A stretch of DNA of 64,000 nucleotides from Paenibacillus pabuli NBRC 13638 (GTDB taxonomy: Bacteria > Bacillota > Bacilli > Paenibacillales > Paenibacillaceae), in contig NZ_BCNM01000026.1 in the NCBI RefSeq assembly GCF_001514495.1, positions 29,546-93,545 of the forward strand, written 5' to 3'. The translations under genes were made by a program, and so were the position numbers. Below, piece after piece: positions 1 through 7,169 of the stretch; position 1 is the stretch's first letter, and every line of letters begins with the position of its first letter. The notes under the pieces are model-generated. The model ran no database searches, was not told the origin of the DNA, and saw only the letters and a list, made by a program, of their open reading frames with translations.

Positions 1-147
1 GATGCAATTTGCAATACTCTTCTATAGAGCAAAATATTGCGAGCTGTTGACCGTGATTAAAAAGCATAAAAATATAGGGCGCAGGACAAGCTGCACTTTG
101 GTGCAAGTCGTCGTGCTCATCGTATTGGATAACAGGAGGCAATGGAC

Positions 148-723
148 ATGAACAACATTCAAGAGATTTTGGCGTACAACAAAACATTTGTCGAGAGCAA
201 AGAATACGAAAAGTATACGGCTGGCAAGTTCCCAACCAAAAAGATGGTCATCATTACTTGTATGGATACACGTTTGGTGGAAATGCTGCCCAAGGCCATG
301 AACCTGAAAAATGGCGATGTGAAAATTATTAAAAACGCTGGCGCGATTATCTCTCAACCTTTTGGGTCCGTCATGCGTAGTGTACTCGTCGCGATCTATG
401 AGCTTGGTGCGGATGAAGTGCTGGTTGTCGGACATACGGAATGCGGCATGGCTTCCCTGCACGCCGAAACGATGATTGGACATATGGTAGACCGGGGAGT
501 ATCCGCAGAAGTCATGAGCACGCTGGAGAACTCGGGCATTCGTTTGCAAAAGTGGTTACGCGGGTTTGACAGCGTTGAAGAAGGGGTAAAACATACTGTG
601 GAAGTGATCAAGAAACATCCATTGCTTCCGCCCAATGTACCCGTCCACGGCATGGTCATCGACTCCTACACAGGAGAACTTGATCTTGTCGCTGAGGGGT
701 ATGGGCAGCAGACATCTCTCTAA
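148..723 (+). CDS. beta-class carbonic anhydrase
   Basis: Interconverts CO2 and bicarbonate in the cytoplasm. The beta-class zinc site is complete. Counting from the in-frame ATG at 142 (MDMNN), the ligands are Cys40 (ITCMDTR), His98 and Cys101 (VVGHTECGM), with the Asp42-Arg44 pair after the first cysteine. At about 190 residues it matches the short bacterial beta enzymes such as Bacillus YtiB. The AGGAGG at 134-139 lies only 2 bases from the ATG at 142 but 8 from the ATG at 148, so MNNIQ is the preferred start. A strong hairpin terminator follows, so it is probably monocistronic. No promoter could be called with confidence in the 141 bases upstream, which hold no gene. Confidence 0.92.
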   Translation: MNNIQEILAYNKTFVESKEYEKYTAGKFPTKKMVIITCMDTRLVEMLPKAMNLKNGDVKIIKNAGAIISQPFGSVMRSVLVAIYELGADEVLVVGHTECGMASLHAETMIGHMVDRGVSAEVMSTLENSGIRLQKWLRGFDSVEEGVKHTVEVIKKHPLLPPNVPVHGMVIDSYTGELDLVAEGYGQQTSL

Positions 724-730
724 ATGGTTT

Positions 731-765
731 TGGGTGCGGACCTCAGGGTTCGCACTCTTTTTTTG
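731..765 (+). terminator. rho-independent terminator of the carbonic anhydrase gene
   Basis: The arms GTGCGGACC and GGTTCGCAC form a stem with a short loop, followed directly by a run of seven or more T. It lies 10 bases after the stop codon. Confidence 0.85.
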
Positions 766-898
766 TCTAAATTGAGGCAGTTGTTCTGTCAGGTTGTCAA
801 ACCATACAGTTTCAGTGTACACTTTTATGAAAGCGGTCAATGAGAACCATTTTGCATTGTTTTCACTGACCCAGCCCTAATATTAAGGAGACATGTGC

Positions 899-1465
899 AT
901 GAACATACTTTCCTACGGATTGCTCGGGCTTCTTACCCGCGAGGAGTCATCAGGTTATGATCTAATGCTGAAAATCCAGCCACATTGGCAGGCCAAACAC
1001 AGTCAGATCTATCCCCTCCTCTCCAAAATGGAAAACGATGAGCTTTTAGCCTCCCGCTGGGTGCAACAGTCTGATAAACCGGACAAAAAAATGTATGCAG
1101 TCACGGAAAAAGGTATTGAAAAACTGCTGGGATGGATGATCACTCCTGTTACCGCTCCGGTTACTCGTGACGAGTTTAATCTGCGTATTTTATGTGTCGG
1201 CATTGCGGAAGACGGAAGCATGAGACGTATTCTGACTGAACGGCAGAACTGGTTTATGGAGCGTATCCGTTATTTCGAGGGACTGAAATCCCGTATACCT
1301 CAGGATAATTTAAAGGTAGGCAGCCGGGAATTCGGAAGTTACATTCTGGTTCAAAAAGGGTTAATGAATGCTCAAACCGGCCTCGAATGGTGTAACTGGG
1401 TTACCCAACTCCTCGATGGTCAGGCAGCCATTCAGGACTCTTGTCCAAGTATTTCAGAAAATTAA
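899..1465 (+). CDS. PadR family transcriptional regulator
   Basis: Cytoplasmic DNA-binding regulator. Residues 1-80 form the PadR winged helix (YGLLGLLTREESSGYDL, then QIYPLLSKMENDELL and the wing with KKMYAVTEKG). The remainder is a helical dimerisation part of the Vir_act_alpha_C type, about 100 residues. AAGGAG at 885-890 is 8 bases from the ATG at 899 and only 2 from the ATG at 893, so MNILSYG is the likely start. PadR proteins often repress a neighbouring efflux or detoxification gene, but neither neighbour is an obvious target (carbonic anhydrase upstream, Tim44-like protein downstream). The ligand and regulon are therefore unknown. Confidence 0.88.
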   Translation: MNILSYGLLGLLTREESSGYDLMLKIQPHWQAKHSQIYPLLSKMENDELLASRWVQQSDKPDKKMYAVTEKGIEKLLGWMITPVTAPVTRDEFNLRILCVGIAEDGSMRRILTERQNWFMERIRYFEGLKSRIPQDNLKVGSREFGSYILVQKGLMNAQTGLEWCNWVTQLLDGQAAIQDSCPSISEN

Positions 1466-1564
1466 ACAAAATTTGAAACGTTCCTGCAAGTTGACCGTAT
1501 TACTTGAGTAAGGCCCAATTTTGGGCGTATCAAACAAATTAATCGGGAGGTTACGATCTTTACA

Positions 1565-2062
1565 ATGAAGAAAAAATTCGGAATTAAACATCTCATGATG
1601 GTTTTCATGGCCTTTACATTGCTGTTCGCAACAGTCGGAGTCGCAAATCCGGATTCTGCTGATGCTAGACGTGGTGGCGGTTTCAAATCGGGTACGAAAA
1701 GTTATACCAACACACCTAAGAAATCCGATTCCAACGTGAGCAAATCAAACACAAATAACAACTCCAGCAATGGAGCAGCAACGAACCGTGGCGGATTCTT
1801 CGGCGGTGGCGGCGGATTTATGAAAGGCATGATGCTCGGCGGTCTGGCTGGTATGATGTTTGGCGGATTGTTCGGCGGCATGGGAGCTCTGGGTAACATT
1901 CTTGGATTGCTTGTAAACGTGGCTGCTATTATGCTGATCGTAATGCTTGCAATGGCCCTGTTCAGAGCCATTACAAATCGTCGTAAACCGGCAGCGGATG
2001 GTCGCTATGACCGCCGCAATGATCGTGATGATGATGACCGTAACAGAAACGGACGGTACTAA
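1565..2062 (+). CDS. Gly-rich membrane protein resembling the N-terminal part of Tim44-like proteins
   Basis: A 165-residue protein. An N-terminal signal-like segment (residues 10-27) ends near ADARRGGG. Then come an Asn/Ser-rich stretch (55-75), a Gly/Met-rich hydrophobic stretch (80-110), a transmembrane helix (about 112-135) and a basic, Asp/Arg-rich tail (140-165). The ARRGGGFKSG start and Gly-rich linker resemble bacterial Tim44-like lipid-binding proteins, but the C-terminal Tim44 domain is absent, so the resemblance is only architectural. GGGAGG at 1545-1550 is 14 bases from the ATG, longer than usual. The next gene starts 5 bases after the stop, so the two are probably co-translated. 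Function unknown. Confidence 0.7.
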   Translation: MKKKFGIKHLMMVFMAFTLLFATVGVANPDSADARRGGGFKSGTKSYTNTPKKSDSNVSKSNTNNNSSNGAATNRGGFFGGGGGFMKGMMLGGLAGMMFGGLFGGMGALGNILGLLVNVAAIMLIVMLAMALFRAITNRRKPAADGRYDRRNDRDDDDRNRNGRY

Positions 2063-2067
2063 TCGCT

Positions 2068-2346
2068 ATGGTTCTGAGTATGGATGAAATTGTCAACGCA
2101 ATCTGTATTCACATGGCTGAACGCAAGGGTGTACGCCCAACTGATGTCAATGTGGAACTGAGCTGGGAAGAAGAGACGGGATATTCCGCTGAAGTCTGGA
2201 TTCAAGGTCGCAGTCAATACCTGGTCGAATCCAATATGATCGAAGCAATCCTGCGCTACCTGCACAGTGAATATGACATTCGGGCTTACCGTGAGAATGT
2301 AAGACTTGATTTGGACGAAGAGATCACAGCGATTGTGAATCAATAA
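2068..2346 (+). CDS. DUF2653 (YxcD-like) protein
   Basis: A 92-residue soluble acidic protein that I recognise as DUF2653/YxcD-like by the pattern I-N-A-I-C...VEVEL...GYSAEVW..GR.Q.LVE.NMIEAI. It has no signal peptide or membrane segment. It follows the Gly-rich membrane protein by 5 bases with no strong ribosome site of its own, which points to translational coupling. An internal ATG at 2080 (MDEIV) is an alternative start. The family has no established biochemical role. A strong bidirectional terminator follows. Confidence 0.75.
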   Translation: MVLSMDEIVNAICIHMAERKGVRPTDVNVELSWEEETGYSAEVWIQGRSQYLVESNMIEAILRYLHSEYDIRAYRENVRLDLDEEITAIVNQ

Positions 2347-2373
2347 AACATAAGCCATTTGCGGTGGAATGTA

Positions 2374-2423
2374 AAAAGGACCGTCTCCATGATGTCATTG
2401 ACATGTATGGAGACGGTCCTTTT
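2374..2423. terminator. bidirectional terminator between the DUF2653 gene and tyrS
   Basis: A near-perfect stem with arms AAAAGGACCGTCTCCAT and ATGGAGACGGTCCTTTT around a short loop. The A/T flanks give a T-run on both strands, so it can end the plus-strand pair and the minus-strand tyrS transcript. Confidence 0.88.
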
Positions 2424-2489
2424 GTATCTTGGGAAGATAAGATTAACTTCTTCGCAAAAACCTCCCAAGTTTCATCCAATGACTACAGA

Positions 2490-3752
2490 TTACGACTTCA
2501 ATTTCACCAGACTGTAGTTTTTCTTGCCTTTGCGGATAATAATGAATCTTCCACCAATTGCGTGCTCTGCAGAGACCGTGAATTCAAGCTCCGTAATCTT
2601 CTCACCGTTCATGGAGATTGCTCCTTTGGTGACATCCTCACGCGCCTGACGCTTGGATGGCTCCAAGCCCAGATCCACGAGCCAGTCCACAATATTTCTC
2701 GCTTCTCCATCGGTTTCGAAGGTAGGCATTTCCTTGAATCCCTGCTCGATTTCGTCCGCGGTAAGAGAACGAATATCACCGCTGAACAGTGCGGCGGTAA
2801 TGCGTTTCGCCTGCTCCAGCATGTCATCCCCATGCACAAACTTCGTCATTTCCTCCGCAAGTGCCTTTTGTGCTTCACGCTTGTGCGGCTCGGTCGCTAC
2901 CTTGTCCGCCAAAGCTTCAATTTCTTCTTTGCTCAGGAATGTGAAGTATTTCAGGTATTTGATCACATCACGGTCATCGGTATTCGCCCAGAACTGGTAG
3001 AATTCGAATGGCGTCGTTTTGTTCGGATCAAGCCAGATCGAACCCCCTGCGGATTTACCGAATTTGGTACCATCGGATTTGAGCATGAGCGGAATGGTTA
3101 GACCGAAAGCTTTGGCTTCAGATCCTTCTTTTTTCCGAATCAAGTCCAAACCGCTTGTAATATTGCCCCATTGATCGGAACCGCCGATTTGCAGCTGTAC
3201 ACCCTCATGTTGGAACAGGTGAAGGTAATCGAGCGATTGGAGAATCTGGTAGGAGAACTCGGTAAACGAAATGCCGTCTTCCAGCCTGCTCGCAACTACG
3301 TCTTTGGCCAGCATCGTATTCAGATTGAAGTTCTTACCGTAGTCACGCAAAAATTCAATCACATTGATTTTATGTGTCCAGTCGTAGTTATTGACCAAGC
3401 GCACCTGATTATCGCCATCCGTTATAAAGAGTTTTTTCATTTGTGCAGTCAGAGCATCCACATTGGCCTGTACCTCTTCCAACGTCTGCAGGGAACGTTC
3501 CGATTGACGACCACTTGGATCACCAATAGTGCCTGTAGCTCCCCCAATCAGAATGACCGGACGGTGGCCGGCGAGTTGGAAACGTTTCAGCATCATAAAC
3601 GGAATCAAATGTCCAATATGCATGCTGTCACCGGTAGGGTCAACCCCGCAGTACAAGGAAACCGACGTTGTCTCGGTCAGCTCACGCAAACCCTCCGCAT
3701 CCGTTTGTTGGTTAATGGCGTCACGCCATTCCAGTTCATCAATAATATTCAA
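2490..3752 (-). CDS. tyrS: tyrosyl-tRNA synthetase
   Basis: Class I synthetase charging tRNA-Tyr in the cytoplasm. The catalytic domain carries the HIGH signature as MHIGHLIP, the tyrosine pocket around YCGVDPTGDS, and the KMSKS loop in the form KFGKS (DGTKFGKSAGG). The last 70 residues form an S4-type RNA-binding domain ending in KGKKNYSLVKL. Total length is about 420 residues, normal for bacterial TyrRS. A TTG at 3752 giving (M)NIIDELEWRD has AGAAGGGG about 9 bases upstream, while a TTG three codons earlier is too close to it. Expression is governed by the T-box leader immediately upstream. Confidence 0.96.
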   Translation of the reverse strand: MNIIDELEWRDAINQQTDAEGLRELTETTSVSLYCGVDPTGDSMHIGHLIPFMMLKRFQLAGHRPVILIGGATGTIGDPSGRQSERSLQTLEEVQANVDALTAQMKKLFITDGDNQVRLVNNYDWTHKINVIEFLRDYGKNFNLNTMLAKDVVASRLEDGISFTEFSYQILQSLDYLHLFQHEGVQLQIGGSDQWGNITSGLDLIRKKEGSEAKAFGLTIPLMLKSDGTKFGKSAGGSIWLDPNKTTPFEFYQFWANTDDRDVIKYLKYFTFLSKEEIEALADKVATEPHKREAQKALAEEMTKFVHGDDMLEQAKRITAALFSGDIRSLTADEIEQGFKEMPTFETDGEARNIVDWLVDLGLEPSKRQAREDVTKGAISMNGEKITELEFTVSAEHAIGGRFIIIRKGKKNYSLVKLKS

Positions 3753-3843
3753 AACTAACAACCCCTTCTCTATGCATTGGTATTAGGCCATGATTTACGT
3801 GAATTCATCAAGAGCTAAGCAGGGTGTGCCTTTTTTTGGACAC

Positions 3844-4090
3844 AAAAAAATCGCCGCCTTGTCTTCAATAGACATAGGGACGATTATCATAACCGTGGTA
3901 CCACCCAACTTGCACAGACAACAGCTCACACGCTGTCCATACCGCTTTCGGCAAAATATCGTTCGCCATTCCGCTTGGCATTACCCAAGTACTCCAGAGT
4001 GTAATTCGCAGCCCTTGTATGTATCAGGTTCCATCAACCCCTGACTTTCTGTAACAGGGACAAAGCCGCTACTGCGCTCTATCAACGTAA
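3844..4090 (-). promoter_or_regulatory. T-box leader of tyrS with intrinsic terminator
   Basis: On the minus strand the T-box motif GGGTGGTACCACGG is complete (3892-3909 region). Its UGGU can pair with the ACCA end of tRNA-Tyr. Downstream is a terminator stem (ATCGTC...GGCGAT with inner CCT/AGG and TGTC/GACA) followed by seven T at 3844-3886. The upstream part folds as stem I. Candidate Tyr specifier codons (TAC) lie at 4017-4019 and 4021-4023. Uncharged tRNA-Tyr should favour the antiterminator and raise tyrS expression. This explains why the 440 bases upstream of tyrS hold no gene. Confidence 0.9.
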
Positions 4091-4193
4091 TTCATGTATT
4101 CAATTTATAGCCAGTATAGCCGAACGTTAAAATCATTGCAAGGCCAAGTATTCAATATTTGGATAAGACTACAGATGAGCACTTTGCAATCGT

Positions 4194-4643
4194 TTATAAA
4201 GACAGCATGTTCAATTTCCCGTGGTAATATCCATATGCCTTCTGCGGGATCTGATCTTCATTGTTCCAAAATTGCTGATCCAACGCATCCAGCTGCTGCT
4301 CCTGTTCCGTTGTTAGAAATTGAGGTATATCCCACAGCTGCGTAAGCCGTTCATCCTCCTCCAAATGCTTAATGCAGCCATATGCTGACTTGATGATATC
4401 CAACACTTGATTCGCACCAATGGCATGTAATGCCCGCAATGCGTAAAGGTACGCCTCTTCACCCCAGTTGCAGAAAAACTGCAAAAAGCCACCATTAAAG
4501 GCATCCGTCTCTAACAGCCATAATGCAGCAATTTCCTGTTCATTTGGGGTTAATGACGCCCAACCCTGGCCAGATTCATTCTTTTTCCCGACAAATGATA
4601 CAGCATACTCATACCATACATCATGGAGATCCTGTTCACTCAC
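4194..4643 (-). CDS. DUF4375 (DMP19-like) protein
   Basis: About 149 residues, soluble, with no signal peptide. The central block (EIAALWLLETDAFNGGFLQFF..WGEEAYLYALRALHAIGA) is the conserved core of DUF4375/DMP19-like proteins, where an N-G-G-F-x-Q-F/Y motif is typical. Members of this superfamily turn up as immunity or DNA-mimic proteins, but the exact role here is unknown. A GTG at 4643 has AGAGAGGTG about 8 bases upstream. The preceding gene ends at 4649, so the two are coupled. Its partner resembles Imm63, which suggests an immunity-gene pair, yet no toxin gene is in the window. Confidence 0.72.
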   Translation of the reverse strand: MSEQDLHDVWYEYAVSFVGKKNESGQGWASLTPNEQEIAALWLLETDAFNGGFLQFFCNWGEEAYLYALRALHAIGANQVLDIIKSAYGCIKHLEEDERLTQLWDIPQFLTTEQEQQLDALDQQFWNNEDQIPQKAYGYYHGKLNMLSL

Positions 4644-4648
4644 ATCAA

Positions 4649-5107
4649 TCACCTCTCTTTTCTTGGTTCAAGTCTCTCAAGCTGCTGACGTTTGCCTGTC
4701 AGATGCCAATGTAAATAGGGATCTCCAATCTGATCAAAAGCCTTCTTCATGCTTTGATTTAGTTCTTGCATCACTTCGCTCGTATAGTTCAAGTGCGTCT
4801 GTTTATTATCTACACCATATCGTTCCATCAATTCTACATGCGCTGCCGTAAATATGATATCCTCCAGCAACCAGTAAATCACTTCGTCAGTCTGCTTCAA
4901 CTGTTTTTCCAGCATGACGATCCCACGCTCGTATATTCGAACGACATACGCATCGCTTTGAGGCTCTACGTATGGGACACCTTCCCATTTGAAGGTATCG
5001 AACAAACGGTTTACACCGTTTTCCATCTGTTTTCTGCTGAAGGATGTCCGCTCAAGCAGCGGTAAAAGAATTTTAGCCAATTCTGGTTTAGTCTGTATAT
5101 CGGACAT
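4649..5107 (-). CDS. Imm63-like immunity protein
   Basis: About 152 residues, soluble and mostly helical after residue 55. The pattern Y-V-V-R-I-Y-E-R-G ... DEVIYWLLEDIIFTAA ... LNYTSEVMQELNQ resembles the Imm63 family, found beside polymorphic toxins. This is recognition from memory, not a search. The context AAGTGGGTGAT just before ATGATG matches the extended Shine-Dalgarno at 9 of 11 positions. That places the start at the second ATG (5107, MSDIQT) rather than at the GTG at 5119. It overlaps the ribosome site of the DUF4375 gene. Sure that it is a gene, moderately sure of the family. Confidence 0.62.
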   Translation of the reverse strand: MSDIQTKPELAKILLPLLERTSFSRKQMENGVNRLFDTFKWEGVPYVEPQSDAYVVRIYERGIVMLEKQLKQTDEVIYWLLEDIIFTAAHVELMERYGVDNKQTHLNYTSEVMQELNQSMKKAFDQIGDPYLHWHLTGKRQQLERLEPRKER

Positions 5108-5176
5108 CATATCACCCACTTCAAAAAGTTGCTCACTTCTATTATTCTTGTTTCACTAGCATTGTAAAGTAAGAAT

Positions 5177-6412
5177 TCACCAATTTTCAAGCGTTCTTTT
5201 ATATAAAATGGGTATGGCGACGGCTATCAGAATCATGCCCATAAAAGCAGGTGCGGCATGACCAAGTGACACATAGATCTGGCCTCCAAGGATCGGACCA
5301 ATCATTCTTGCTAAAGCCTGAATAGATTGGCTGCCACCTTGAACCCTTCCTTGTTCACTCGAATCGACAGATTTGGAGAGCATTCCGTTGAAAGAAGGCC
5401 CAAAGATCGAATCTCCAAACCCGAAGACAAACATGCCGACAATCAAAAGAGGGTAGAGTGAGAACAAAGCAGATAGAGCAATAAGGCCGTAGCCAATCAT
5501 CTCCGAAACCATGCCAAGAATAGCAATCTGTTTATCACTACGGATTTTCAGAAGCCTCGGCATGATGAACCCTTGGGAAATGATGTCCTGCAGACCCATG
5601 ATGGAGAACATTAGTCCGATCAGTACAGGCTTCCAACGGAACGTATCCAGTGTGAATTGTGAAAAAACGGCCTGTAAAGATCCATTGGGTATCCAAAGCA
5701 AGAACGCTGAGACAAGCAGCCTGTTTATGTTTTTCATGGAAAGCAGGTTTGAAAGCTGAGTAAATGGATTCAATCGTACTAAAGTGATCTCTTTCAGTCT
5801 ATGTTTCTTGTCAAGGCTCTCCGGCATCAAAAAGAATCCATAAGCCACATTCAACAACGTGATGATGGCTCCAAAATACATCGGTGCAGCATAATCAATC
5901 TTGGCAAGTAATCCGCCCAGCGTAGGGCCAATCACAGTGCCTACACCTACAACCGCACTCACCCATCCAAAGTATTTGGTTCTCTGTTCTGCAGGAATGA
6001 TGTCTGCAAAATAGGCGAAGATCGTACTTATGCTTCCGCCTGTTATACCTTCTATGATGCGCCCGGCAAACAGCACCCATAGCGCTCCACCTATGCCAAA
6101 AACGAAATAGCCGATTGCGGAACCCACAAGACAAACCAGGAGCAATGGACGACGGCCATATTTGTCGCTCAAAGCCCCAAGTACAGGGGACGCAAAAAAC
6201 AAGCAAAATGCATAAACAGAGGTTAGCAGCGTAACCATTGTCGCTTGTTCTCCCGGATTGCTTATATAAGGCTGCACTAAGAATGGAACAACAGGTGTTA
6301 TGATACTGAAGCCGATACCGCAAAGAAATACGGAGATGAGACCGAATATTAAAGCATGCTTATCTATGGACTGGTCCGTGTTCTGTTTATGGCGGGATCT
6401 AAATTTGGACAT
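5177..6412 (-). CDS. MFS drug:H+ antiporter, TetA-like
   Basis: A 411-residue inner-membrane exporter with 12 predicted helices. The loop 2-3 signature GALSDKYGRRPLL is intact (about residue 80-92). Motif C-type glycines of antiporters (VVGVGTVIGPTLGG) are in helix 5, so drug export is more likely than sugar import. The central loop is near LDKKHRLKEITLVRLNPF. The ATG has GAAGGAG 8 bases upstream. It follows a marR-type gene on the same strand, separated by a short hairpin, so the pair is probably one regulator-exporter operon. The substrate cannot be read from sequence. Confidence 0.9.
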   Translation of the reverse strand: MSKFRSRHKQNTDQSIDKHALIFGLISVFLCGIGFSIITPVVPFLVQPYISNPGEQATMVTLLTSVYAFCLFFASPVLGALSDKYGRRPLLLVCLVGSAIGYFVFGIGGALWVLFAGRIIEGITGGSISTIFAYFADIIPAEQRTKYFGWVSAVVGVGTVIGPTLGGLLAKIDYAAPMYFGAIITLLNVAYGFFLMPESLDKKHRLKEITLVRLNPFTQLSNLLSMKNINRLLVSAFLLWIPNGSLQAVFSQFTLDTFRWKPVLIGLMFSIMGLQDIISQGFIMPRLLKIRSDKQIAILGMVSEMIGYGLIALSALFSLYPLLIVGMFVFGFGDSIFGPSFNGMLSKSVDSSEQGRVQGGSQSIQALARMIGPILGGQIYVSLGHAAPAFMGMILIAVAIPILYKRTLENW

Positions 6413-6511
6413 ATATATTCTCCTTCAAATGATTTGATTTCGATTCCACGGAAACAAAAATATCGTATCAGCTTTTTGTTTCCCCGTCAACAAAATAAAA
6501 ACAATAAATAT

Positions 6512-6542
6512 GGCAGCCTATTCTCCGTAGAGACCGGCTGCC
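6512..6542 (-). other. hairpin between the MarR-type gene and the MFS exporter gene
   Basis: GGCAGCC (6512-6518) and GGCTGCC (6536-6542) form a 7 bp GC-rich stem without a convincing T-run. It could be a weak attenuator or an mRNA-processing/stability element that changes the ratio of regulator to exporter. Confidence 0.45.
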
Positions 6543-6566
6543 TTTGCTTCATTTTCATGATTTCCT

Positions 6567-7040
6567 TTATTCCGACGTGATATCTATATCCAGTTTTTTT
6601 ATTTCCGCGTCCAAATGCCTGTTATACTTTTCCACAAAGCTAAGCATATTGTCGAATTGTTCATCGGTTACCTGCTCAAATACAGCTTTATCCCGTTCCT
6701 GAAATTCTTTGTGCAGGCCCTCATGGATGTTATAAATGACTTTTCCTTGTTCTGTAAGCCTGAAATAGATTTCTTTCTTGTTATCCGGCTTCTGGTAGCT
6801 TTCAATCAGCCCTTTTTTTACGAGCTTCTTCGTTAGTTTACTTATCGCACCCCGAGTCATATAAAAGAACTCCGCAAGTTTGGTCACGTTGGAATCTGCA
6901 TTTTTTTCGATGTATTCGATACAATGTACTTCAGAAGGCTTATACCCCTTAAGATTTTCCTCCATCTTATCTTTATTAAGCCAAACCAACTTGTTATATA
7001 AATCCCTGAAACCCGTTATGAACTGTTCTTCTTTGTTCAC
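6567..7040 (-). CDS. MarR family transcriptional regulator
   Basis: About 157 residues, soluble. It has the typical MarR winged-helix order: dimerisation helix with a long N-terminal part (FRDLYNKLVWLNKDKM), recognition region VTKLAEFFYMTRGAISKLTKKLVKKGLI, wing ...DNKKEIYFRLTEQGK, and C-terminal dimer helix. A GTG at 7040 (VNKEEQ) has GGGAGG 7-8 bases upstream and is preferred over a GTG ten codons earlier that overlaps this ribosome site. It is followed by the MFS exporter gene and probably represses that operon and itself. A palindrome at 7077-7091 is a candidate operator. Confidence 0.9.
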   Translation of the reverse strand: MNKEEQFITGFRDLYNKLVWLNKDKMEENLKGYKPSEVHCIEYIEKNADSNVTKLAEFFYMTRGAISKLTKKLVKKGLIESYQKPDNKKEIYFRLTEQGKVIYNIHEGLHKEFQERDKAVFEQVTDEQFDNMLSFVEKYNRHLDAEIKKLDIDITSE

Positions 7041-7076
7041 GACCTGTCCTCCCAACCTGTTGATGCTCACGATCTA

Positions 7077-7091
7077 AAATTATTATAATTT
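7077..7091. promoter_or_regulatory. candidate MarR operator over the -10 region
   Basis: AAATTATTATAATTT is a perfect inverted repeat around one central base and contains TATAAT on the minus strand. It is placed 37 bases upstream of the MarR start, as expected for autoregulation. No good -35 box is visible, so the promoter part is weak. Confidence 0.5.
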
Positions 7092-7125
7092 GTAAAATGG
7101 ATTTAACTTTCCTGGGACCGATATG

Positions 7126-7147
7126 AAAAAGCTGCCATAGGCAGCCT
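7126..7147 (-). terminator. terminator of selO
   Basis: Read on the minus strand, GCTGCC-TAT-GGCAGC is a compact stem followed by TTTTT, 23 bases after the selO stop. Confidence 0.75.
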
Positions 7148-7169
7148 CTTCATGATCTCTTCTCTTCAA

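Noticed and set aside
3790..4044. Open frame of about 84 codons on the plus strand upstream of tyrS
   Set aside because: It lies over the T-box leader and its terminator on the other strand, with no protein-like composition or ribosome site.
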